Virus record (IMG/VR): IMGVR_UViG_3300026518_000008
Coordinates: 29,164 to 93,163 of that record
Source of the DNA: a virus
DNA length: 64,000 nucleotides
Strand: one strand, 5' to 3'
Part shown: in pieces, positions 58,401 to 64,000 of the stretch
Layout of the letters: every line of letters starts with the position of its first letter
How positions within the stretch are numbered: the stretch's first letter is position 1
Position numbers and translations under genes: made by a program
Notes under the pieces: generated by a model
The model's database searches: none
Told to the model about the DNA's origin: nothing
Seen by the model: only the letters and a program-made list of their open reading frames with translations

Positions 58401-59934
58401 GAGCTTTTGCCGACTTCTCTGTTCCATTTTCTATTACATTTCCTATTAGCTTTTGGACATAGTTTGTGTTTCCTATTAGCTCGTCTACACCTATTTTTTC
58501 TAGCCCCATTTGTAGAGCAGCTCCTACGCCAGCTTGCAGTCTTTTTAAATAGCCTATATCTGATTTACTTGTGTTTTTTTGTACTTCAGACATTGATTCA
58601 TTTGCCATACCTATTGTGGTTATTGCCATTCCGACTGGATTTCTTGTAGCTATCATATATACTGCACTTTCAGCAGCCCATTCTGGCCCTGCAGTTATCA
58701 TACCTTTCACTAGAGATCCTGCAGCATTCATAATATTTTCTGTATTTGGATTTTCAATCATTTTGTCATATGATTTTCCTAGGTCTTCTGTTGCTAGATT
58801 TGTTCTTGTATTATCATATCCATATTCTTGTGGAGTTTTATATTTGTCAGCCCATATAAAATCTCCATTTTTGACATATCCTTTTAATTCTTTATCCAGT
58901 ATTGCGTTTCTTTCTGCTTCAGTTCTATTTGGGTTATATACTTCATCAATATTTTTTCCTATCCTTATACCAGCATCAACTATTGCATCTCCGAATTCTG
59001 CTGCAGTTCTTCCTACGCCGAATTGTAGAGCATCTACTAGATTGCCTACCCTTGAACTACTTTGTACAGTATCTTTGAGCTGCATTTGTCTTAATTGCTC
59101 ATCCGTGTACCCTGACATACTCCCTGCGTTGTTTACTTCAGAACCAGGGATGTTGTTTCTTGCTTTATCTGGAGTAAGATTCATTCTAGGATCTATTGCA
59201 TGTTCTTGAGTTACATTTTCTCCAGCATTATTTCCTAGGCTTGCCATACTTCTGTTTGATCCAGATGCTAGCCCTTGATATAGGTTTGATTGTATTGGTA
59301 TGTCTAGAGGTATATATTGTTTTTGCCCATATTCATCCACAGTATTTCCAGTTAGATTCACTGGTTCTGCATTAGGTATGAATGGTGCCATCCATCTTTC
59401 TGTTCCAGCATCTTCTTTTGTTCTTGCTAGGTCTGATAGCTTTTGTATTGTTTGCATATTTGAGACATCAGACAGATCTTGATTCGTTACTTGGTCTATC
59501 GGCTTGCCTACTATGTCTGCTACTTGTTGTAGCTGTCCAGTTTTCCATCTACTTTTTGCTATCTCTTCTTTTGGAGTGTTGCTTCTTTCTGTTGTTATAT
59601 CGTATGTTCCATCTTTATTTTTATTATATAGATAGTGATATCCCTCTATTGCATCATAGTCATATGCATTTGGAGCAGTCACTTCCCTAGTTGATTTTCT
59701 TCTTTCTCCATCTATCTCTTGACTCTTTAGATATGGAGTATCTGCATCTGTCATCCCAGTCAGAGTATCTGGAGTCCAATTTGCTTTAGTCCTATCTGCA
59801 TCTGTCGCCAGAGCATCTACTTTTGATTTATTTAGGTTTTGTGCTTTTGATGATGATACTGGTGCTTCATTTAGAGCATCAATTGTCGTATCTACATTTC
59901 TTTGTAGGAGTTGTGCCAGAGAGTAATTTGCCAT
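52459..59934 (-). CDS. Giant internal-virion / polyvalent protein, 2491 aa
   Basis: Start at 59934 after CGAGGAAAAACCT.  No catalytic motif was recognised. A hydrophobic, Gly/Ala-rich segment (about 470-610, with T-E-T-A-Q-Q-I-V-Q-S-F and G-A-A-M-G-P-G-A-I-I) could insert in membrane. A long Lys/Glu coiled coil spans about 1110-1290. Very large, helical proteins of this kind, next to smaller ones, are typical ejectosome components of T7/N4-like phages (T7 gp16, N4 virion RNA polymerase). An RNA-polymerase domain like that of N4 was not found. Carries at least five CAGAACCAG copies. A promoter TGTGGTATAAT lies upstream. Confidence 0.65.
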   Translation of the reverse strand: MANYSLAQLLQRNVDTTIDALNEAPVSSSKAQNLNKSKVDALATDADRTKANWTPDTLTGMTDADTPYLKSQEIDGERRKSTREVTAPNAYDYDAIEGYHYLYNKNKDGTYDITTERSNTPKEEIAKSRWKTGQLQQVADIVGKPIDQVTNQDLSDVSNMQTIQKLSDLARTKEDAGTERWMAPFIPNAEPVNLTGNTVDEYGQKQYIPLDIPIQSNLYQGLASGSNRSMASLGNNAGENVTQEHAIDPRMNLTPDKARNNIPGSEVNNAGSMSGYTDEQLRQMQLKDTVQSSSRVGNLVDALQFGVGRTAAEFGDAIVDAGIRIGKNIDEVYNPNRTEAERNAILDKELKGYVKNGDFIWADKYKTPQEYGYDNTRTNLATEDLGKSYDKMIENPNTENIMNAAGSLVKGMITAGPEWAAESAVYMIATRNPVGMAITTIGMANESMSEVQKNTSKSDIGYLKRLQAGVGAALQMGLEKIGVDELIGNTNYVQKLIGNVIENGTEKSAKALVKTFAQKALKVSGKAGYEGITETAQQIVQSFSEKFGTNAEKELYDGTLGREMFQSFGAAMGPGAIISGGAEVIPAVKDMNDKKKKNAQEDKIANMNQEEREKYNEEQAQAAINTQTIEEDDNLQMSNLGNQTRKDIYDMESIGQTDPLEGFKKSRELKQKIVAMEDGPEKDALLRIKNRVDNSVTMPYVAEAAYNTAHGDYEEINKILKGATPRETDNIIRKAMLGMGTREELKSIDTDEFKSFALKNGMKEEEYNNSVEMAKKYVGLREDMRQVGKRVEVDGFKRENRLGYIDYYKNMMESETEDEKNKWKSEMHRFAGVQQDKTNKLIAAQEEAKSVVNDNIVAFAKAAQIPYKNALQIAMAEEHRLKPYEYMKITKSKNPKIQNAIDIYKSNHALSKDSMIKTQYSNQDIYGKNQGEFQLNARETLTDLAHDQLGSDYVSQNGTITIGDMKIAQEEGKISPDLDLSSELYSTDKKQSTANKKEATRQMMAAGIGASNSSVQNVINALKEEQDLMLSAVNHDKLDISNKEDNDAKKEVSPQNQGYKYEGRTTAQESNPMLEEMEGDTTGMIPRASGSEVINQDTKSDTKSDINTEIKDEANNDTETETKTKPTEEPKVELSKAEERIKEINELEKKIEKEHEVIRKTLESKNTQIDSLLEDAQKIYERLNSKEAKSEFKEKQKKLSDEYKAEIKKLEKEKIKLKSIKNQAKKAMLKWDNHTKRMMKGFNQEKANEINDESKSINTLADRITQLGKKLGKEIYAHLNDLLTKDGRYKAWKAFTDKAGQLRNILKKAKAQQKIVDEINARIKDIQQKQATINSKRAMDYARQKANKNTRDAIQKSKPKLFKTRDKMIKRVKELKAEIGKVYKTQDLIDSQKTTGLNSVVINNYGDAQKTMSVREKDKNGQYIKDKNGNYIRTTRNIYIPDMITTKEGKSKSSLGSINIAEHGENSMIWSESVITGNNLLQSIPAPRITPNKDVKIQDPKFALYDNPAIALLYNASGDLNWNVVGAIATVTQDILANNMSRIQMARPKDIASYYGINEENITADIMETLGQGIPLKYFTNSAGESIMKQLGIIQNPNGKNADYIAIKQGLGEMVFQNMRALGKIKQHSQSSVNAKYIAQLQGKSKKEIDAINKDASMPMVKISDEYNMIGETKLAKRKLERLDTEVGVDKMIKTYRTKKKDMTNHVSKVKNNPHSDVYPAMQESVNKQTNQEYNIDMNGMQNLMEIGKEKALEIMGWKNVDQMKKSKKYSHDTIEAQKGKNFQLENEWNGLEEVYQKIESGEIDNEIYFDWFVSKTNRMFLDGNILDPQSQKHIQRWLVTGKESYAEADMSNNEHREAFLYGIGQAFGIKVDGIETKKREELAEQILDIPAKKLRSTVMSAIKSGEKSIGIKHNNEIVKIKVDHLGHIMSALNAVQAYQMQEDGKFNTNLVLEVDGKTNGFAIKVAQGMVEDEDGEWQKRVGIVDADAEPGMSTNDILSRPGQLDSYEGLAQKLLAIKDIIANGKAWIKKRRAEGLENGDTEEYEGFEKQLDALIPYIPGSDVVEEKIVDEIDSSMRELLKDPFMTFNYSAGMNSIIKSLARVMMKNVPDDIVNESKQGKIIMNSLGIPESHHNEYREFLRNNSIDSDKSNLSYPLAERLELIVRSTYGEAITEILESELGQAAEYSNQMNDASKYQMRMYMEVLEMEIGKGGNISIAQLEKITNRPEIRAIFPIVAGPLSTSREDGVAIFNSMIKSREDMRDVNVKLIGEEQASINIQSIERTLAEAMSAAAVGLTQTIDGANMAMTINENDGINPVFDAAVGGVTNMHSAVRSLNKWFSVLNSQYNMYEASKNALKESIIAHSEYMQKHGTHEQKINPLAKINSDNAKDNLKSTGGKKIFWIDDSGKKVKWKSKSVAKHLSIMEESSKEIQGNRDNMAKQNLNVMQFVFTENTGYKTKGTQVDGKQKEDIIQKLAKSKNINLAKKCGE

Positions 59935-59962
59935 AGGTTTTTCCTCGAGTTATATTATGGAT

Positions 59963-59973
59963 ATTATACCACA
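59963..59973 (-). promoter_or_regulatory. TGTGGTATAAT promoter
   Basis: Minus-strand extended -10 about 30 bases upstream of the giant gene. Identical to the element at 1453-1463. Confidence 0.55.
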
Positions 59974-59991
59974 ATACCTTGAGGACTGGCT

Positions 59992-61707
59992 TTATCTTAT
60001 TATTGGATTTCTTTTTTTTGCTTTCACTTGAGTCATTTTTTCTATTGCTTGATCTATTGACATCAGTGGATTAATTTTCATTATAGCATCTATTGTTTTC
60101 TTTTCATCTTCTGTAGCATCTTCGTTGAGCCATTTTAGTCTTTGTTTTTGTGTCATCTTTGCTTTTTCTAGTTTAGCATTTTCTTGTGACATTTTACTAA
60201 ATATTCCTCCATACTGTCCACTATTTTTCATTTCTTCTATTTTTGGCATGTCTGGTACTATACTATTTATAAATTTCGCAATTTTTTCTTTCCCTGATGT
60301 ATGTTCTTCTTTCGGAACATCTCTGAATCCATCCAGAGAGAATGGATCTAGTGGCTTTGATATTGAATCTGGACTATTGTTTGTTACGTACTGTGCTTCA
60401 GTCGTATTTTTATTTGTTTCTGATGGATCATTATTTACATTACCGTCTTTTACTTCAGAACCAGGGATAGATGGGTTTTTCTTGCCTGTTGATGAGTTTG
60501 TTAGTATAGACATTAGTTCATCATATGCTTCTTGCTTTGGAGTCTTTCTTGTTGCATATTTTGCATTTACTGCCTTTATTGCTTTTCCTCTTTTTTTCAG
60601 CAGACTGGACAGCTTATTTTCTTGACTAGATACATTTCCTGGTATTATTTTCACACCAGTTTTTGATCTTGCTTGATACCCGTTATTTTTTAGTGTATTG
60701 ATATAGTTATTTTGATTTATCGCATCCCACTTTGCTTTTGCTTTACTGTCTGATGTATTGACATTATTTTCTTTGAACTTATCTAGTCTATCATTCATTA
60801 TATTTAGACCATCTGCTTTTGTTATCCAGCTACCATTGTCATTTTGTAGTGCATATTGGAATGCCTGATCTATCTGCTCTGGAGACCATTTTTGTTTCAC
60901 AGCTAGATTATTTATTTTATCAGATACTTCATTATATCCAATACCTGACCAGTCAGTTGTTTTTGATAGTATACCCTTCCATTTTTGATCTAGTAGTTTT
61001 CTGTCTATATCTGGGTTTCCAGTGTATCGTATTGATTTTCCAGCACCTTTTCCGTTTCCACTACTTTTTGCTGCATATGATGTAGATTTCAGAGCTTTAT
61101 CTGTTACTGAACCTTTGTTTATCAGAGATGCTTGTTTATTTGTTATATAATCTATATTTTCTAGCTCTGTTTTTTGTTGAGCAGCTAGGAGTGCCTTTCT
61201 GTTTGCATCTTTTATTACAGCAGCATCGTATCCTGTTTTTGCTAGAGTATATGCATCTTTATTTCCAGAGTTTAGAGCAGCAGTGAGTTTATACGCAGAG
61301 GATTGCAGATCATTTTCGTTCGTTAGTGCATCTAGCTTTCCACTTTTTAGTATTGCGTTTCCTAGTCCTGTCTCATCTACTTTTGGACCAGTTCCATTAT
61401 CACTAGATACTAGAGCAGCATTAATTGCATTTCCATACTGTTCAGCTTTTGAGTCAGCTCCTAGTAGTATATCTCTCACTTCTTGCTGATGTTTTTGTCT
61501 CAGCAGTTCTGGCTGGGCTAGACTCTTCTCTCTGTACGCTACATCTTCATCTCGTTTTTGTTGTGCTAGTGTAAATCTTTCTTTGTCTAGTCTTCTCGCA
61601 TCTATGTTTCTGAAACTATTCATTGCTGTTTGGAACATTATTGCAGGAGAATTATATGCATTTTGCACATTTGGTGCGTTAAAACTATATGGCTGATTTA
61701 TACTCAT
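59992..61707 (-). CDS. Internal virion-like protein, 571 aa
   Basis: Helical, Gln/Asn/Lys-rich, with a coiled-coil N-terminal part (about 40-80), a Gly/Ser/Lys-rich linker (about 218-230) and a flexible Pro/Asn-rich region (about 410-470). No enzymatic motif. Position between the giant protein and a 193-aa protein mirrors the T7 gp14-gp15-gp16 order, suggesting a gp15-like ejectosome part. Start after AAGGAAAAGAC. Confidence 0.55.
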   Translation of the reverse strand: MSINQPYSFNAPNVQNAYNSPAIMFQTAMNSFRNIDARRLDKERFTLAQQKRDEDVAYREKSLAQPELLRQKHQQEVRDILLGADSKAEQYGNAINAALVSSDNGTGPKVDETGLGNAILKSGKLDALTNENDLQSSAYKLTAALNSGNKDAYTLAKTGYDAAVIKDANRKALLAAQQKTELENIDYITNKQASLINKGSVTDKALKSTSYAAKSSGNGKGAGKSIRYTGNPDIDRKLLDQKWKGILSKTTDWSGIGYNEVSDKINNLAVKQKWSPEQIDQAFQYALQNDNGSWITKADGLNIMNDRLDKFKENNVNTSDSKAKAKWDAINQNNYINTLKNNGYQARSKTGVKIIPGNVSSQENKLSSLLKKRGKAIKAVNAKYATRKTPKQEAYDELMSILTNSSTGKKNPSIPGSEVKDGNVNNDPSETNKNTTEAQYVTNNSPDSISKPLDPFSLDGFRDVPKEEHTSGKEKIAKFINSIVPDMPKIEEMKNSGQYGGIFSKMSQENAKLEKAKMTQKQRLKWLNEDATEDEKKTIDAIMKINPLMSIDQAIEKMTQVKAKKRNPIIR

Positions 61708-61722
61708 GTCTTTTCCTTTTGC

Positions 61723-62304
61723 TTATGCTTGTGCGAATGCAGCATTTGCTGCTTTTGATACTCTTTGTCTTCTTTTATATTCTGCATCGTTCATTGAATA
61801 CTGTTGTTCTAGATTTTTTCTTTGATCATCTGACGTTTTTTTGTTGCTATTTATCATTTGATTTGTGAAATACAGTCCACCAATTCCACTAGCTATGTCT
61901 ACTGCATTTCCTAGATTGTCCATTGAGAACATACTGCTTTTACCTCCACTATCTGTAGTTCCATCAGATAGAGACTTTCCTAGACCTTCAAGTTCTCCTT
62001 GGTTCATTCCGTTTACTGAATTTGCAAATTCAGGATTATTCATATAGTTATCAGATAACTCTTGTGTAGTCATTGCTCTTGAGCCGCCATAAAAATTCCC
62101 TACTGTAGCAACTGGATGACTTCCTCCAGATATAGATGGATTTGTACTAAAATATGATCTATCTGTATTGTATCCTTTATACTCACCATGTCTATCGTTT
62201 TGTGCAATAAAATAATCAGATATATCTTTATCACTATATCCTCTCATTTTCATATTATTAATCAAATCACTAGTTCCTGTGTTCGTATCATCTATGCTTT
62301 CCAT
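61723..62304 (-). CDS. Internal virion-like protein, 193 aa
   Basis: Gly/Ser/Asn-rich N-terminal half, a hydrophobic segment (A-V-D-I-A-S-G-I-G-G-L-Y-F, about 132-144) and a basic helical end (Y-K-R-R-Q-R-V-S-K-A-A-N-A-A). Size and gene order resemble T7 gp14. First gene of the block; start after AAAAGGAAAAAGAT. Confidence 0.5.
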   Translation of the reverse strand: MESIDDTNTGTSDLINNMKMRGYSDKDISDYFIAQNDRHGEYKGYNTDRSYFSTNPSISGGSHPVATVGNFYGGSRAMTTQELSDNYMNNPEFANSVNGMNQGELEGLGKSLSDGTTDSGGKSSMFSMDNLGNAVDIASGIGGLYFTNQMINSNKKTSDDQRKNLEQQYSMNDAEYKRRQRVSKAANAAFAQA

Positions 62305-62340
62305 ATCTTTTTCCTTTTCTATGCTAATTTTATTGCAGCC

Positions 62341-62349
62341 ATTATATCA
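62341..62349 (-). promoter_or_regulatory. Extended -10 promoter
   Basis: Minus-strand TGATATAAT about 37 bases upstream of the start at 62304. It suggests the 193-aa, 571-aa and giant genes are also transcribed from here. Confidence 0.5.
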
Positions 62350-62382
62350 TATTTTTACTTTATCCCTGGTTCTGGAGTATGG

Positions 62383-64000
62383 CTAGAAATACTTGTGTGT
62401 TGCTCCATCTATGAGACCTTGTGTCATGTTGTATGGTACTTGGTCCATCTTCTCATTTATTTCTAGGAAATTATATGATTCGAAATTCCATTTTGTAACT
62501 GCATATTTCATTGCAGTTGGCATCTTATCCATCATGAGCTTTTGTTGATTAACCTTTTCTTGCATCTCACTTACTTTTTTATTATTGCTTTGCATTTGTT
62601 GTTTAGCTACATAGTCATAGATTTTCGATGAATAGTTGATAGTAGTAGATACTAGCTCTAGCGTACTCATTTCTGCATATTTTTCTAGTATAGCATCTAC
62701 ACCTTTATCTACTAAATTGTTTAGGATTTCATTTAGTCCTAGGAATGCACCTACATACCCTACAATTGTTAGCATGTCTCCATACATTGCTGCTGCATTT
62801 GGATTACCATATTCTGCTTCATTATATGTTAAAACTCCGAGAGATATGCTTACAGCTAGAGCGAGATATGCATATGCTGCTGCAACTTCAGGAGAAGTAG
62901 CTCCATCTGATAGTACAGTTGCTATTATAGCTATGAATAACAACAATATTCCTAACACCTGTTTCCATGGAGCTACTGGAGTTTTTTCGTAGTCAGTACC
63001 AATCATTTTCCCTACTTCATCAGAAAATTTAACTCCATTATGGTTTATCTTAGTTGCTTGACTTATCACTGCAGGTAGGCTATCTAGATATGATTTTCTC
63101 ACATATTGATTTACTATTGTATATGAATCGCTCATCTCATCATCACCATATTCTCTTGATTGTACGAATTTTTTTGAGTCTATTATATCATTTGACACTA
63201 GAGAGTACACTTCATTTTTTTGTTTAGTTAGTGCATACTCGTAGTTTACTCTAGTTGTACCTCCATATCCATCATCTTCTGTAATTGTAACTGCTTTTTG
63301 ATTATTAGTTCTAGTCTCTATTGCAATTGACACATTATAGTTTGATTTGAGTGAGTAGTCTATCGTAAACGAGTACCATTGTCCATATTTATTTTTGTCC
63401 TTTAGTGTACCATCACTATTCATTATTGCACCACGACCATTTGCATTTATATTTATATCATAGATCTCTTCATCGACATCTAGTAATGCCAGCCACTGAT
63501 CGTTATACTTCATATCATAGTCTATCTTTTCTACATTTGTTGTGTTGAGTTTATTCTTCAGTATTGCTATCTGATCTTTTGATTCTATATTTCTGTACAG
63601 ATCTATATCTGTATCTTTGAATGTGAATATTCTTTTTTTTGTAGTTGAGTATCTATTTACTACCGTAGTTATTTCTGCTATTGACGCATCTTGATGTGTC
63701 TTCCATGGTACTATTTTGTACCATAGCTGACTAACTCCTTTTAGACCACCATTTTCACTTTTCGCATTTATTTTATCTACACTTACACCTATAAGTTTAT
63801 ATATTTTTTTTGCTTGATCTGTCTCTACAGCAGAGCCTTTTCCATTGCTACCATTCCAGAATACGAATATGCTCATTACTTCCACATCAGAACCAGTGGG
63901 GAGTCCAGTAGCATCAGTATCTGGTACTAACATTGTTGGCCATGTACGCATGAACTCACGCTTAAATTTATTACCTCTTTTGTACCTAGAGAGCACAGGA
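62383..64000 (-). CDS. Virion-associated protein, open at the window edge (at least 538 aa)
   Basis: The frame stays open to the window end, so the N terminus is missing; a GTG at 63996 is probably internal. Beta-rich N-terminal portion with tail or neck-like sequence (W-Y-K-I-V-P-W-K-T-H-Q-D), then a hydrophobic region (about 320-440) with L-L-L-F-I-A-I-I-A-T-V-L and A-Y-A-Y-L-A-L-A-V-S-I-S-L-G, i.e. several membrane-type helices, and a short basic end. Unrecognised. The membrane segments suggest a role in DNA entry. Confidence 0.6.
   Translation of the reverse strand, partial: PVLSRYKRGNKFKREFMRTWPTMLVPDTDATGLPTGSDVEVMSIFVFWNGSNGKGSAVETDQAKKIYKLIGVSVDKINAKSENGGLKGVSQLWYKIVPWKTHQDASIAEITTVVNRYSTTKKRIFTFKDTDIDLYRNIESKDQIAILKNKLNTTNVEKIDYDMKYNDQWLALLDVDEEIYDININANGRGAIMNSDGTLKDKNKYGQWYSFTIDYSLKSNYNVSIAIETRTNNQKAVTITEDDGYGGTTRVNYEYALTKQKNEVYSLVSNDIIDSKKFVQSREYGDDEMSDSYTIVNQYVRKSYLDSLPAVISQATKINHNGVKFSDEVGKMIGTDYEKTPVAPWKQVLGILLLFIAIIATVLSDGATSPEVAAAYAYLALAVSISLGVLTYNEAEYGNPNAAAMYGDMLTIVGYVGAFLGLNEILNNLVDKGVDAILEKYAEMSTLELVSTTINYSSKIYDYVAKQQMQSNNKKVSEMQEKVNQQKLMMDKMPTAMKYAVTKWNFESYNFLEINEKMDQVPYNMTQGLIDGATHKYF

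Larger units (their letters stand above)
295..63896. repeat. Dispersed 9-bp element CAGAACCAG (about 50 copies)
   Basis: Exact CAGAACCAG or its complement CTGGTTCTG occurs about every 1.3 kb; examples on the plus strand start near 1000, 2266, 5386, 9592, 16904, 22702, 31319, 42137, 51249, 60457, 63888; on the minus strand near 295, 2706, 11262, 34292, 44939, 56762, 62366. The extended consensus is TCAGAACCAGRGR. Both orientations are about equally common, inside and outside genes, so this is a DNA-level signal of unknown function. Confidence 0.9.

Overview
The window is most likely part of a tailed bacteriophage genome (Caudoviricetes), AT-rich, with densely packed genes, Shine-Dalgarno sites of the AGGAG type and bacterial extended -10 promoters (TGnTATAAT/TATACT). 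A T7-family single-subunit RNA polymerase, an rIIA/rIIB-like pair, a class I ribonucleotide reductase, ThyX, and T7/N4-style giant internal virion proteins point to a podovirus-like lineage with a large genome. No DNA polymerase, terminase, portal or capsid gene is in this stretch. The host cannot be named from the sequence; only a bacterial host is supported.

Layout. 0.6-3.2 kb, minus strand: a small operon with a GIY-YIG-like protein, zinc ribbons and two Rep-like winged-helix proteins, each behind a promoter with palindromic operators. 3.2-5.2 kb: mostly non-coding, with iteron-like repeats and three DnaA boxes (origin candidate), interrupted by a short operon at 3.9-4.65 kb whose codon use suggests high expression. 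5.2-9.3 kb, plus strand: early-looking genes and the RNA polymerase. 9.3-19.4 kb: many small accessory genes, a paralogous domain family, a compositionally different island (13.27-16.1 kb), ThyX and a DUF3310-like protein. 19.6-24.7 kb: a two-gene unit, then a ubiquitin-pathway-like cassette (E1/ThiF, a possible E2-like protein, JAB/MPN protease) ending in a Cas4-like protein. 24.65-25.9 kb: structured RNA and a tRNA locus with 5' halves placed downstream of their matching 3' halves, ending at a terminator just before RtcB RNA ligase. 25.9-48.4 kb: rIIA/B-like, nucleases, two helicases each carrying an intein in the Walker A motif, ATPase-primase, Sak4-like ATPase, SSB-like protein, RusA, HU, NrdA/NrdB. 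48.4-64 kb, minus strand: 1341-aa and 2491-aa virion-associated proteins, two smaller internal-virion-like proteins and one protein open at the window edge.

How the parts fit: the middle genes supply replication (helicases, primase, SSB, recombinase, resolvase) and nucleotides (ThyX, NrdAB). The RNA polymerase can direct phage transcription. RtcB sits where it could ligate the split tRNA halves. The minus-strand block makes DNA-ejection proteins.

A 9-bp word, CAGAACCAG, occurs roughly 50 times over the whole window on both strands and in all three codon frames, so it is a DNA-level signal. Together with the permuted tRNA genes beside rtcB and the E1/JAB cassette it is the most unusual content here.
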